From: Novosphingobium pentaromativorans US6-1
GTDB taxonomy: Bacteria; Pseudomonadota; Alphaproteobacteria; Sphingomonadales; Sphingomonadaceae
Assembly: GCF_000767465.1 (NCBI RefSeq)
Contig: NZ_CP009291.1
Location: forward strand, 124,001 to 188,000
Direction of reading: 5' to 3'
DNA length: 64,000 bases
Below the pieces are notes generated by a model, which saw only the letters and a program-made list of their open reading frames with translations, did not search any database and was not told where the DNA came from. Of this stretch, positions 13,123 through 26,419 are shown one piece after another. Numbering within the stretch: position 1 is the first letter of the stretch; the number at the start of each line of letters is the position of its first letter. The position numbers and the translations under genes are program-made.

Positions 13123-15006
13123 TCAGGAGCCCGCCTGTCTTGTCGCCATTTGCCTGAGGCGACTGTCAAATTCCAGCTTTCTCTTGAGCAGGCGCTGCTG
13201 CTCGGCAAAGGCCTCGTCGGACAACTCGCTTTCAAACCGCGTAGTCGCTTGGGCCAGAGCCGCTTCCAGAACCGGACGCTCTACCAAGAGATCAATGGCC
13301 TGCGCCAGATCGGATACCGCCTGTTGCTCGTTTGCTTCCGGATGGAGAAAGCTGAAACGAAGGCCTGAATATTCCGCGGTTCCGGGCGGCTGCAAACCAT
13401 TTTCCGTCAATATGGTGCCCAGCGCGCCGCTTTCAAGCGCGTCTTCGGCATCGCAGCAATCGAGCAGGGCTTCGAATCGCGGATCTAGGCCGGGTGTGCG
13501 GGCCAGCGCCTCGGCATGGCGGGCCAGTTGCGAAGGCCAGCGGATCAGGCCGGCAAGCACTGCTGCCGACAGCGCATCGCGTGCCCCGCTGCCTGAGCCT
13601 GCGTCGAAACGGCGCTTGAGCCGGTCAATCGATTCGGGGCTGGAGGGGGCCGGGGCAGGGCGCCCGTTCCACTTGCCGCGCGGTCCGGAGCGGGTGAACC
13701 CGCCGCCCTTCTGTCCGCCGCCTTGCCAGCGATTCTCGCGGCGCGGGAATGCGAACTCGGAATAGCGGTCGAGCAATTCGCGGCGATAGAGGCTGGCGAT
13801 GTCGGGGTGCTGGATCGCCTCGACATGCTCGATCAGGCGAGCCTTCAGGCCGGCCTTGTCCTCGGGGGTGACTAGGGGGTGCGAATCGCGTTCGAATTCC
13901 CAGAGTACTTCGACGAGGCTGCGCGCGCCCTCGAGGATCTCTTCCAGGGCCCTTACTCCGCGCGCCTTGATGAGGTCGTCCGGGTCGAGGCCCTCGGGCA
14001 GGCGCACGATGCGCAGCGAATGGGCGGGGCGGAGCAGGGGCAGGGCGCGCGAAATCGCCCGCATTGCCGCGCGCTGGCCCGCGGTGTCGCCGTCGAAGCA
14101 CAGGATCGGCGTTTCGACCTGGCGCCAGAGCATTTCGATCTGGTGTTCGGTCAGCGCCGTGCCGAGCGGGGCGACGCATTCGCCGATGCCTGCCGCAGCC
14201 AGCGCGATGACGTCCATGTAGCCTTCGACGACGATCATCCTGCCGCTCTGGCGTGCCGCCGGCGCGGCGCGGTGCAGGTTGTAGAGCGTGCGGCCCTTGT
14301 CGAAGAGCGGGGTATCGGGTGAATTCAGGTACTTGGGGGCGTCCGACTTCTCCTTGGTGAGAATACGGCCGCCGAAAGCGATGACGCGGCCGCGCGCGTC
14401 CTCGATCGGAAGCATCAGGCGCCCGCGGAAGCGATCGTAGGGATCGCGGTTCTCCACGGCGATGCGCAGGCCCGCCTCGATCAGCATCGGTTCGGGGAAC
14501 TTGCCGAGCGCTTCCTTCATCGCCTGCCGCCCTTCCGGGGCATAGCCGAAGCCGAAACGGGCGACGGTATGGGCATCGAACCCGCGTGTGGCGAGGTAGG
14601 CGCGGGCTTCCTCGCCCTGGGGCGAGGACAGGTTCTGCACGAACCAGTCCTGCGCCGCATACATCACGTCATGCAGTGTGTCGCGCTTTTCCGCGGCCTT
14701 GGCGGCGCGCGGGTCGGGGGCTGGCACGTCCATGCCGGCTTCGGCCGCGAGTTCCTTCACGGCATCCATGAAGTCGAGGCCCTGATGGTCGGTCATCCAG
14801 CGAATCGCGTCGCCATGAGCCCCGCAACCGAAGCAGTGATAGAAGCCCTTTTCGTCGTTGACGGTGAAGCTGGGCGACTTCTCGTTATGGAAGGGGCAGC
14901 ACGCCTTGTGCTCGCGACCTGCCTTCTGCAGGCGCACGGAGCGGCCGATCAACGCCGAGAGCGTCGTTCGGGACCTGAGCTGGTCTAGCCATTGCGGTGT
15001 GAGCAC
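13123..15006 (-). CDS. dnaG: DNA primase
   Basis: Synthesises RNA primers at the replication fork, 627 residues. The CHC2 zinc finger is visible at about residues 36-65 (CCPFHNEKSPSF, YHCFGCGAHGDAI). The RNA polymerase domain contains the Toprim motifs VVEGYMDVIALAAAG (about 255) and LCFDGDTAGQRAA (about 300). The C-terminal part (about 480-627) would bind DnaB helicase. It lies between yqeY (30 bp upstream) and rpoD (41 bp downstream). Confidence 0.97.
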   Translation of the reverse strand: MLTPQWLDQLRSRTTLSALIGRSVRLQKAGREHKACCPFHNEKSPSFTVNDEKGFYHCFGCGAHGDAIRWMTDHQGLDFMDAVKELAAEAGMDVPAPDPRAAKAAEKRDTLHDVMYAAQDWFVQNLSSPQGEEARAYLATRGFDAHTVARFGFGYAPEGRQAMKEALGKFPEPMLIEAGLRIAVENRDPYDRFRGRLMLPIEDARGRVIAFGGRILTKEKSDAPKYLNSPDTPLFDKGRTLYNLHRAAPAARQSGRMIVVEGYMDVIALAAAGIGECVAPLGTALTEHQIEMLWRQVETPILCFDGDTAGQRAAMRAISRALPLLRPAHSLRIVRLPEGLDPDDLIKARGVRALEEILEGARSLVEVLWEFERDSHPLVTPEDKAGLKARLIEHVEAIQHPDIASLYRRELLDRYSEFAFPRRENRWQGGGQKGGGFTRSGPRGKWNGRPAPAPSSPESIDRLKRRFDAGSGSGARDALSAAVLAGLIRWPSQLARHAEALARTPGLDPRFEALLDCCDAEDALESGALGTILTENGLQPPGTAEYSGLRFSFLHPEANEQQAVSDLAQAIDLLVERPVLEAALAQATTRFESELSDEAFAEQQRLLKRKLEFDSRLRQMATRQAGS

Positions 15007-15036
15007 GGATCGTGCCGCCGTTTCCTGTGAAGCCCG

Positions 15037-15489
15037 TCAGCTCAGCGCCGCCTTCACCCAGCCGCTGGCCTTGCCCATGTCGAGCTGGTTGCCGTGGCGC
15101 GCCTTCAGTTCGGCCATGACCTTGCCCATGTCCTTCATGCCTGCCGCGCCGGTTTCGGCCTTGATCGATTCGATCGCGGCCTTCGTTTCGTCTTCGGACA
15201 TCTGCGCGGGCAGGAACTCCTCGATCACCACCAGTTCGGCGCGTTCGTCAGCGGCACGTTCGGGGCGTCCGCCGTCCTCGAAGAGTTGAATCGATTCGCG
15301 GCGCTGCTTCACCATCTTTTGCAGCACCTCGATGACGAGGTCGTCGTCTTCCGGTTTCTTGTCGACGGTGCGAAGCTCGATGTCGCGGTCCTTGAGCTTG
15401 GCAAGGATGAGTCGCACGGCGGCAAGGCGCGGCTTGTCGCCGGCTTTCATCGCGGAAATCTGCGCGGCCTTGATCGAATCACGAAGCAT
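15037..15489 (-). CDS. GatB/YqeY domain protein
   Basis: YqeY-like protein of 150 residues, an all-helical domain shared with the tail of the GatB amidotransferase. The conserved start MLRDSIKAAQISAMKAGDKPRLAAVRLI and the motif EEFLPAQMSEDE are visible, and it ends with the typical MGKASGWVKAALS. It occupies the first position of the primase-sigma operon, where enterobacteria have rpsU. Its exact biochemical role is not settled; a link to tRNA-dependent amidation is inferred from the domain only. Confidence 0.9.
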   Translation of the reverse strand: MLRDSIKAAQISAMKAGDKPRLAAVRLILAKLKDRDIELRTVDKKPEDDDLVIEVLQKMVKQRRESIQLFEDGGRPERAADERAELVVIEEFLPAQMSEDETKAAIESIKAETGAAGMKDMGKVMAELKARHGNQLDMGKASGWVKAALS

Positions 15490-15648
15490 TGTTTTTCTTT
15501 TGTCCTGAGGTTGGCGATTAGATTAGCGTATAAAACTAGCAAGACGCGCGCCAATTTGCACCCGCTGCCTTGACGCGCTGCACAAGCGTCTCTAGCGCGT
15601 GGGCCTTAGCACTAAACGTTAGAAACGCCGTAAACGGAGCGACCCACC

Positions 15649-16815
15649 ATGGCCGACGCCGCATTTTCGCTTGCGCCCAAACCGGAAGGGGCGACAGGCG
15701 TGCTTGTCTTGAGTGACGGGCACGTCATCTGGGGTCGTGGCTTCGGCGCTGTCGGCAATGCCGTCGGCGAAGTCTGCTTTAATACCTCGATGACCGGTTA
15801 CCAGGAAGTGATGACCGATCCTTCCTATGCCGGACAGATCGTCACCTTCACTTTCCCCCACATCGGCAACGTCGGCGTCAACGACGAGGATCTTGAATCC
15901 AGGGTCGACAGCGCTGTCGGTTGCGTCGTCCGCGAGGACGTCACGCCTTCGTCTAACTTCCGCGCGGAAGGCGAGTTCGGCGATTGGCTCGCAGCCAAGG
16001 GCAAGATCGGCCTTGCCGGTGTCGATACCCGCGCCCTGACCCGCCGCATCCGCTTGTCGGGCGCGCCCAATGCAGTGATCGCGCACGATCCCAAGGGCGA
16101 GTTCGATATTCCGGCGCTGATCAAGAAGGCGCAGGAGTGGCCGGGCCTCGAAGGCATGGACCTTGCCAAGATCGTCAGCCGCGAACACCAGGAGGGCTGG
16201 GAAGGCTCTACCTGGACGCTCGGCCAGGGTTACGGCCGCTCGCCGCGCGACGAACGGCCGCATGTCGTCGCGATGGATTTCGGCGCCAAGGACAACATCT
16301 TCCGCAACCTGGTGAAGGCCGGCGCGCGCGTGACGGTGGTTCCCGCCGAGGCGACGCTGGACCAGGTGCTCGAGCTGAAGCCCCAAGGCGTGTTCCTTTC
16401 CAATGGCCCGGGCGACCCGGCGGCGACCGGCAAGTATGCCGTTCCCGTCATCCAGGGCCTGCTTGAGCGCGACGTGCCGATCTTCGGCATCTGCCTGGGG
16501 CACCAGATGCTGGCGCTCGCCGCCGGTGCCAGCACATCGAAGATGCACCAGGGCCACCGCGGCGCCAACCACCCGGTCAAGCGCCTTGCCGACGACGTCG
16601 TCGAGATTACCTCGATGAACCACGGCTTCGCGGTCGACAATGCAACGTTGCCCGATACCATCGAAGAGACTCACGTCTCGCTGTTCGACGGTTCGAACTG
16701 CGGCATCGCGATCAAGGGCAAGAAGGCGTTCGGCGTCCAGTATCACCCCGAGGCAAGCCCGGGGCCGCAGGACAGCTTCTACCTCTTCGAGAAGTTCGTG
16801 GGCGCGCTGGCTTGA
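15649..16815 (+). CDS. carA: carbamoyl-phosphate synthase small subunit
   Basis: Glutamine amidotransferase subunit feeding ammonia to CarB for arginine and pyrimidine synthesis, 388 residues. The N-terminal domain shows VCFNTSMTGYQEVMTDPSYAGQIV. The class I amidotransferase domain has the nucleophile in FGICLGHQML (about residue 280) and the catalytic His/Glu in VQYHPEASPGP (about 365). The 160-bp gap to divergent yqeY should hold promoters for both directions; it includes AT-rich sequence around 15,525-15,540. Confidence 0.97.
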   Translation: MADAAFSLAPKPEGATGVLVLSDGHVIWGRGFGAVGNAVGEVCFNTSMTGYQEVMTDPSYAGQIVTFTFPHIGNVGVNDEDLESRVDSAVGCVVREDVTPSSNFRAEGEFGDWLAAKGKIGLAGVDTRALTRRIRLSGAPNAVIAHDPKGEFDIPALIKKAQEWPGLEGMDLAKIVSREHQEGWEGSTWTLGQGYGRSPRDERPHVVAMDFGAKDNIFRNLVKAGARVTVVPAEATLDQVLELKPQGVFLSNGPGDPAATGKYAVPVIQGLLERDVPIFGICLGHQMLALAAGASTSKMHQGHRGANHPVKRLADDVVEITSMNHGFAVDNATLPDTIEETHVSLFDGSNCGIAIKGKKAFGVQYHPEASPGPQDSFYLFEKFVGALA

Positions 16816-17117
16816 AGGCTGGCCTCGCTCTTCTGGTCGGCGCGGCCGGCCTGCTTGCGGGATGCGAAGCGCCTCCCGTCAAGCCGGCATTGAGCGATGC
16901 CGATTTCAAGGCTGTTTCCGACAAGTGCGGTGTAACCGCAGCGTCGATCAGCCTGAAGGGCGATGAAGTCTCGTTCGAGCCGCACAGCCAGGCGGACCGA
17001 AGCCGGGCTGCCTGCGTGTTCAAGGCGATCCGCGAACGCTTCCCGGCGGCGCGGATCGGCATTCCGGATGCGGCCGATGGGAAATCGCAGGACACTTCGA
17101 ACGGAGTGACCTCATGA
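16812..17117 (+). CDS. small predicted lipoprotein
   Basis: About 101 residues. The TTG start at 16812 overlaps the carA stop (TTGA). The N-terminus is a signal peptide ending in a lipobox (LVGAAGLLAGC), so the mature protein would be lipid-anchored at Cys 18. The rest (DADFKAVSDKCGVTAASISLKGDEVSF) resembles nothing I recognise, but it has one further conserved-looking Cys pair. Its position between carA and carB is odd for a lipoprotein and may simply reflect insertion into the operon. Confidence 0.65.
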   Translation: MKAGLALLVGAAGLLAGCEAPPVKPALSDADFKAVSDKCGVTAASISLKGDEVSFEPHSQADRSRAACVFKAIRERFPAARIGIPDAADGKSQDTSNGVTS

Positions 17118-17296
17118 TTACCGGCGTTTCGCAACCCATCGTTTCCTGCGATGACGGACAGGCACATGGTCCGGCAGTTGCAGGAACAAGAACCAAGGTC
17201 GGAGCCGAAGACCTGCCCTGACAGGTCCCGGCATCCGGCAACCCGGTCGCCTCAGGGCGGCTTTAACTGTAAGCACACTTCCAAGGCAGGAAACCC

Positions 17297-20620
<3,324 letters not shown>

Positions 20621-20723
20621 AATCGATCTTGCCTCCCCACATCGCTGCAGATCGGCCCCCGTGCCTCAAGGGACGGGACCGGCGAGTAGTCTGCAGCAAG
20701 GGAGGCAACAGGAGGAATTATTG

Positions 20724-21200
20724 ATGGCCAGTATAGAAAAGCTGCCCATGCTCGCCGAAGGGTATGAGAGGCTGACCGCAGAGCTGAAGGCCCTGCGCGA
20801 GGAGCGTCCGCGGATCGTCGATGCCATCGAAGAAGCGCGCGCGCATGGCGATCTTTCCGAAAATGCAGAATATCACGCGGCCAAGGAACGTCAGGGCCAG
20901 GTCGAGGCGACCATTGCCGACCTGGAAGACAAGGTCAGCCGCGCGCAGATCGTCGATCCCAAGACCCTCTCGGGTTCGAAGGTGATCTTCGGTGCGACGG
21001 TGACTCTGCTCGACGATGACGACAAGCCGGTGAAATACCAGATCGTCGGTCCCTACGAAGCGGACGCGAAGATCGGCCGGATCAGCTACAACTCGCCGCT
21101 CGGCAAGGCGCTGATCGGTCGTCAGGTCGAGGACGAAGTGGAAGTGACCGTCCCGGCGGGCGACAAGTTCTACCTCGTGCAGAAGATCGAATTCATCTGA
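20724..21200 (+). CDS. greA: transcription elongation factor GreA
   Basis: Rescues backtracked RNA polymerase, 158 residues. The N-terminal coiled coil ([42 protein letters not shown]) carries the acidic tip residues, and the C-terminal globular domain has [14 protein letters not shown] and [13 protein letters not shown]. The ATG at 20724 is preceded by AGGAGG (20710-20715), a strong ribosome binding site. It lies 103 bp after carB, probably in the same transcript. Confidence 0.96.
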   Translation: MASIEKLPMLAEGYERLTAELKALREERPRIVDAIEEARAHGDLSENAEYHAAKERQGQVEATIADLEDKVSRAQIVDPKTLSGSKVIFGATVTLLDDDDKPVKYQIVGPYEADAKIGRISYNSPLGKALIGRQVEDEVEVTVPAGDKFYLVQKIEFI

Positions 21201-21241
21201 GTCAGCGGAGCCCCAGTGGCTCCGTCTTGCGCAGATACGAA

Positions 21242-21269
21242 AAAGGCCGGCGAGTTCGCCGGCCTTTCT
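21242..21269 (+). terminator. intrinsic terminator of greA
   Basis: Hairpin AAGGCCGGCGA-GT-TCGCCGGCCTT followed by TCTT. The symmetric A-rich and T-rich flanks mean it may also serve the convergent small gene on the other strand. Confidence 0.8.
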
Positions 21270-21296
21270 TCGTTCTGGGCCTGTCGGTTCAGCCGT

Positions 21297-21518
21297 TCAG
21301 CCTTGGGGCAGTTCGGGCTCGAGCAGGCGATGAAGGTGAACGATCACGTACTTCATCTCGGCGTCGTCGACCGTGCGCTGGGCATTGGAGCGCCAGGCTT
21401 CCTCTGCCGAGGCGTAGTCGGGGAACACGCCGACGAGATCGATGTTCTTGAGATCTTCGAATTCGAGGCTGCGCGGGTCCGAGACCCGGCCGCCCATGAC
21501 GAGGTGAAGCTTTTGCAT
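21297..21518 (-). CDS. DUF4170 domain protein
   Basis: A 73-residue protein matching the DUF4170 family of alphaproteobacteria as I recall it (MQKLHLVMGGRVSDPRSLEF, then DYASAEEAWRSNAQRTVDDAEMKYVIVHLHRLLEPE). The family has no established function. It converges on greA, sharing the terminator region. Confidence 0.75.
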   Translation of the reverse strand: MQKLHLVMGGRVSDPRSLEFEDLKNIDLVGVFPDYASAEEAWRSNAQRTVDDAEMKYVIVHLHRLLEPELPQG

Positions 21519-21553
21519 GCGAGAGGACCGCTTTCCTGTTGGGAGGAGCGATC

Positions 21554-21582
21554 CCTATAATTTTTGACAGGCTCAAGGGCAA
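21554..21582 (-). promoter_or_regulatory. possible sigma-70 promoter of the DUF4170 gene
   Basis: On the minus strand TTGCCC and TATAGG are spaced by 17 bp, with the downstream end about 35 bp upstream of the start codon. Judged by eye only. Confidence 0.35.
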
Positions 21583-21644
21583 GGCTTCATCGCAATCGAT
21601 ATTCGCCCTATATGATATTGCGAACTATTATCAAATTAGGCGCT

Positions 21645-22172
21645 TTAGCGCTTTGCCCGCTTTTTGATTTCACCCGCCATATCGACGATTTCATGGCCCT
21701 TTTCCGCAGCCGCTTCGCCAACCTCTTCAGCCTTTTTCGCGGCGGCACGGCCGAAGGCGCTGACGGCTGCAACGGCGGCGAGCGCCAGCTTCTCTATCCC
21801 GGCGGCGGTCGCGCTGGTCGCCTTTTCGGCTGAACTGGCCAGCCTGCCTGCGGATTCCCGCGCATCGGCGCCCAGTTCCTGCGCCTTTTCCGAAGTCTCC
21901 CGGCCGAACATGGCCGTAGCCGCGCCGGCAGTCTCAGCCAGCTTGATGGCGCGACCGGCGAGCTTGCGACCGGCCTTGCGCGGCAACAGGGCGCTGGCAG
22001 CCGCGCCCAGAACCAGTCCGCTCGCAACGGTAATGACCGGGTGCTTCTTGACGAAACCGACGACCTTTTCACGCGGGGTCGGTTCGGCCTTCGCCGGGGT
22101 CAGCGGGACGACATTGTTCGCATCCATTGCACTGGTCGGGATCTGCGGGGTGTTGGGATCGCTGTCAGTCAT
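21645..22172 (-). CDS. alanine-rich envelope-associated protein with one membrane segment
   Basis: About 175 residues starting MTDSDPNTPQIPTSAMD. A proline-rich N-terminus leads to a basic stretch (EKVVGFVKKHPVITVASGLVLGAAASALLP), which is a membrane anchor. A long alanine/lysine/glutamate amphipathic helix region follows to the basic C-terminus (GEIKKRAKR), similar in character to apolipoprotein-like or ElaB/YqjD-like proteins. The start overlaps the stop of the gene upstream by 8 bp. It is the last of four same-strand membrane-associated genes. No named family can be assigned with certainty. Confidence 0.65.
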   Translation of the reverse strand: MTDSDPNTPQIPTSAMDANNVVPLTPAKAEPTPREKVVGFVKKHPVITVASGLVLGAAASALLPRKAGRKLAGRAIKLAETAGAATAMFGRETSEKAQELGADARESAGRLASSAEKATSATAAGIEKLALAAVAAVSAFGRAAAKKAEEVGEAAAEKGHEIVDMAGEIKKRAKR

Positions 22173-22482
22173 TGTCCGCTTCCTTCTTCCATTTCGCATC
22201 CGGGCCGAGTGCAGTGTCGAACCAGGCCATGATCGGGTTCCTTAGAAACCAAAGCATGAGCGCGGCCAAGGTTCCCCCGACCACGCCCGGGTTGCTCTCG
22301 GCAATGTCGACGGCTTCATCGAGCATCTCCCTGGCCTGCTCGATGGATTCATCGATCACCCGCCCGGCAATGCCGCGCTTTTCCATGTCGGCCTTGATCG
22401 CGCCGTAACGTGCATCGAATGCCGTGCGCGCGGCATCGCGCATGGCCCTGTCCGCTTCGAGCTGGCGGGCTAGATTGCCCAT
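22165..22482 (-). CDS. hypothetical protein with C-terminal membrane segment
   Basis: A 105-residue protein. A helical charged N-terminal part (ARQLEADRAMRDAARTAF, then VIDESIEQAREMLDEAVDIAE) precedes one hydrophobic stretch (GVVGGTLAALMLWFLRNPIMAWF) and a charged tail. It sits between the holin-like and the alanine-rich genes, overlapping the latter. Its position parallels the small YqjK-type gene in the E. coli yqj operon, but I see no direct similarity. Confidence 0.6.
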   Translation of the reverse strand: MGNLARQLEADRAMRDAARTAFDARYGAIKADMEKRGIAGRVIDESIEQAREMLDEAVDIAESNPGVVGGTLAALMLWFLRNPIMAWFDTALGPDAKWKKEADND

Positions 22483-22486
22483 CGGA

Positions 22487-22867
22487 CTATCCCCTGTTGT
22501 CGGAAATGGCGTTCAGCATGGCTTTGAGTTTCGCCTTTGCGGCAAGCGCGCAGGCGGCGGCGACAAGAACAAGCGTTCCGGTAACCGCCAGCATTGCACC
22601 CCATGGCCCAAGGACCGGCCCGAGCGCGATAACGGCGCCCACGACAAGGGCCATCGCTGCAAAGAACAGTACGACGAGCGCAACCACCCCGAGCAGGGCA
22701 ATGCCCTTGGCCTCGGCGCCGGCATAGGCTGCGCGCGACTTCTGGAAGGCGAATTCGGCTTCTGCCAGGACCCGGGCATCCTGCGCCAGCTGACGCAAGT
22801 CTTCGGTAAGCGTCACCGTCTCTGCCTCTTCGGGCGCAGGGACGAGTTCAGGTTTTGCTTCGGCCAT
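22487..22867 (-). CDS. phage-holin-superfamily / YqjE-like membrane protein
   Basis: A 126-residue protein with a charged N-terminal segment (TLTEDLRQLAQDARVLAEAEFAFQK) and two strong membrane helices (IALLGVVALVVLFFAAMALVVGAVIAL and WGAMLAVTGTLVLVAAACALAAKAKL). This layout is that of the YqjE/holin_X (PF07332-like) family. It lies 28 bp downstream of the YqjD/ElaB-like gene, as yqjE follows yqjD in enterobacteria. Confidence 0.7.
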   Translation of the reverse strand: MAEAKPELVPAPEEAETVTLTEDLRQLAQDARVLAEAEFAFQKSRAAYAGAEAKGIALLGVVALVVLFFAAMALVVGAVIALGPVLGPWGAMLAVTGTLVLVAAACALAAKAKLKAMLNAISDNRG

Positions 22868-22895
22868 GCTGATCAGTCAGTCTTGCCCGGCGCCA

Positions 22896-23465
22896 TCACT
22901 TGCTCTTCTTGAACATGCGTCCGAACAGGAAACCGGCGGCGACGGCCATGCCTACGGCAAGTCCCGGGCTGGTGCGCACGAATTCCTTGGCGTCTTCGCC
23001 CAGGTCGTCGAGCGACTTTTCGTCGAGTTTGGTGGCGGCATCCTGCATGGACCGGGAAGCTGTCCGAACATAATCGCCATATTTGGGGCCGACCTTCTCG
23101 TCGATCAGGTGGACGTTCTCATCCATCACCTTGGACAGGCCGACCATGGCCTGACTGGTACGGGCCTTGCCTTCGTTGGCGAGATCGGTGGCCTTGACCT
23201 TGGCGTCGGCAGCGTAGGTGCTGGCCTTCTCGCGGGCTTCGGCCGCGAAGTCGTTGGCCTTGGTTCGCGCATCGTCCGACCGCGTCTTTACCTCGCTTGA
23301 CCATTCATTCGTCGCCTGGGTCAGCTTTCCGCGATATTCTTCGGCGCGCGCCTGAGCTTCCTTGCCGAGTGCCTGTGCGCCGGCCTTGGCCTCTTCCATC
23401 GCCTTGGCAAAGTGGTTCTTGGCGGATTCGGCTTCGTTTCCGGTGGTAGCGGTAGGTTCGGCCAT
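22896..23465 (-). CDS. YqjD/ElaB-like membrane-anchored helical protein
   Basis: About 189 residues from MAEPTATTGNEAESAKNHF. A long charged helix with regular alanine/lysine spacing (AQARAEEYRGKLTQATNEW, then DARTKANDFAAEAREKAST) resembles apolipoprotein/LEA-like repeats. The C-terminus (VRTSPGLAVGMAVAAGFLFGRMF) is the glycine-rich anchor typical of YqjD/ElaB, which tether inactive ribosomes at the inner membrane in E. coli. The start at 23465 is chosen because the upstream extension is not protein-like. Family assignment is by pattern. Confidence 0.68.
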   Translation of the reverse strand: MAEPTATTGNEAESAKNHFAKAMEEAKAGAQALGKEAQARAEEYRGKLTQATNEWSSEVKTRSDDARTKANDFAAEAREKASTYAADAKVKATDLANEGKARTSQAMVGLSKVMDENVHLIDEKVGPKYGDYVRTASRSMQDAATKLDEKSLDDLGEDAKEFVRTSPGLAVGMAVAAGFLFGRMFKKSK

Positions 23466-23612
23466 ACGTCTATCCTTCCTTCGTTTCCCGTTCGCCGGGA
23501 CTATCCCCATATAGGCGGTGCGCGTACAGAGTAACACATCTTGCCTATAGATCCCCAACGCAACTTGTCAGGCGGAGTTCCCCTGCTAAGACGCCGGCCA
23601 AAGGCGCAGTGA

Positions 23613-24926
<1,314 letters not shown>

Positions 24927-24977
24927 CGTCAGTAACAGCTCGAGCCTCTGACCATCAGATTAGGGTAAGAGTCGGGT

Positions 24978-25016
24978 CCGGGCGACTGCTCCACATGGGT
25001 TGGAGCAGTCGCCCGG
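24978..25016 (+). terminator. very stable hairpin 3' of eno
   Basis: A perfect 16-bp stem: the left arm 24978-24993 begins CCGGGCGACTGCTCCA, then comes a 7-base loop. It sits 51 bp after the eno stop, but no T-tract follows, so it is either a rho-independent terminator variant or an mRNA-stabilising 3' structure. The remainder of the 150-bp gap to the MarR-like gene shows nothing else. Confidence 0.5.
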
Positions 25017-25079
25017 CGCTGCCAGGCACGTACAGGTTCTCCCTTCCAAGGGGGGCGGAAAGGGTGGGGGCGCCTGATT

Positions 25080-25646
25080 CTATCGCGCGGCAGCGAAGCG
25101 GGGGCTCGGATCGTCCAGCGGCACGACCGAGCGAGACGAGGCTGCAAAGTATTCCAGCATGGCGGCATAGCCGCGGGCGCTGAGACGGACGTAAACCCTG
25201 CGCGCATCGCCGGGATCGGCTTCGCGTTGCAGGAGCTGGTGCTTTTCGAGAATGCTGATCCAGCGCAGCGCCGTGGTTGACGGCACGGCCGAGCCGATGC
25301 AGGCGCTCGTCACCGAAACGCGGCGCCTTTCCTTTGCGGCGATGAACAGGTCGAGCAGAATATCCCAGGCCGGCTCTCCGAAGAGGGCGTCGGCCTGAAA
25401 GATCTTCGACCTGCGGCGCCTGTCGCCATAGGCCTGACGGGCCAGCTCAACCCAGATGGGATGGTCCTTGCTGGCGAATTCCCTGAAGTGTCCGGGCGCA
25501 TCGTGAAGGCTTGCGTCCGAAAAGGGATCGCCGGCCAGCGGCTGCCCGATTTCGAGTTCGCGGGCCATGGCGAGCAGTTCATTCGCTATGCCGATCAGGC
25601 GAATGGCCTTGGCGCGGTTGCGCATCAACTGGTCGGACATGTCCAT
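25080..25646 (-). CDS. MarR-like winged-helix regulator
   Basis: A 188-residue protein. The C-terminal half has winged-helix character: AWDILLDLFIAAKERRRVSVTSACIGSAVPSTTALRWISILEKHQLL (recognition helix TALRWISILEK), then a wing with DPGDARRVYVRLSARGYAAM, the DxR motif of MarR-type proteins. The first 80 residues are a helical domain of unknown role. This domain arrangement recurs in sphingomonads. Target genes are unknown. Confidence 0.72.
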   Translation of the reverse strand: MDMSDQLMRNRAKAIRLIGIANELLAMARELEIGQPLAGDPFSDASLHDAPGHFREFASKDHPIWVELARQAYGDRRRRSKIFQADALFGEPAWDILLDLFIAAKERRRVSVTSACIGSAVPSTTALRWISILEKHQLLQREADPGDARRVYVRLSARGYAAMLEYFAASSRSVVPLDDPSPRFAAAR

Positions 25647-25817
25647 CGACGGCGATCACCCAATTGCGTGCCGGGATCGCGCAAGGCACCGATGGTCCTT
25701 GCGATAGGGAGATCCGCAGCGATTGAACCCACGTTCGCGGAACCCAGGATGATCCGTGCCAAAAACTTGTTCCGGCATGGTTTTCATTCTCGGTGCCGCA
25801 ACCCGGGGTGATCAATG

Positions 25818-26012
25818 TCACGCCGTGGCGAGATCGTCTCGCGCAGGTTCATCCGTTTCGGACGGACATCTTTCGAGATTGAAGGATTTGGCAAGCGCGG
25901 CGATGGCCGCATCGAGATGCGCTGCGGCGACAGGGACGTCGAGGCGGTCGAACTCCACCAGCATGCCCTCAAGCGCGGGAATGAGCCCCGCAGCGCAATT
26001 TTTCCTGTCCAA
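25818..26012 (-). CDS. small hypothetical protein
   Basis: Encodes 64 residues from a TTG start at 26012. The start is supported by ACGGAGGT about 8 bp upstream, a near-perfect ribosome binding site. The sequence (LVEFDRLDVPVAAAHLDAAIAALAKSFNLE) reads as an amphipathic helical protein. No family is recognised. Confidence 0.5.
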   Translation of the reverse strand: MDRKNCAAGLIPALEGMLVEFDRLDVPVAAAHLDAAIAALAKSFNLERCPSETDEPARDDLATA

Positions 26013-26373
26013 CTCAGTGACCTCCGTGAGGCGAGGCGCTTGCCTTTCAGACCATGCAGATGCCGAAAGACAACTGGCGAAAGCGTTCGTTCGCGCTTCT
26101 CAAGCCTGCTGCCAATTGGCTCCGATCAGGATCTGACTTTGCCATCTATTGTTGGATGGGTACAATAAACCGTCCAAGTTGAAACAGTATAAATGACAAT
26201 GTTCCATAAGTGAACATATTGTAAGGGTTAAGTTGGTTTCCCTATTGACCAGCTATCTGGCCGAATTTGTCTGCAAATAAGCACGGGCGAGGATTTTTAA
26301 GTTGATCCTTCTCGGTCCGTCACTGCAGTTGAGCCGTCATGCCGCTTGCGGGTGCGTCCGGGGGCGGCCGCGT
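26013..26373. other. gene-free, AT-rich intergenic region
   Basis: No supported gene lies here. From 26,155 to 26,300 the base composition is clearly more AT-rich than the surroundings, which fits a promoter region. It holds an inverted repeat ATGTTC-N7-GAACAT (26199-26217), a candidate operator for the small TTG-start gene. Confidence 0.4.
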
Positions 26374-26411
26374 CCGGGTTCGGGCGCTCGCTTCACGGCA
26401 CCCGAACCCGG
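26374..26411 (-). terminator. hairpin 3' of ribH
   Basis: Perfect 11-bp inverted repeat CCGGGTTCGGG/CCCGAACCCGG with a 16-base loop, 8 bp beyond the ribH stop on the minus strand. No T-run follows, so its terminator role is uncertain. Confidence 0.45.
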
Positions 26412-26419
26412 CCGATCGA

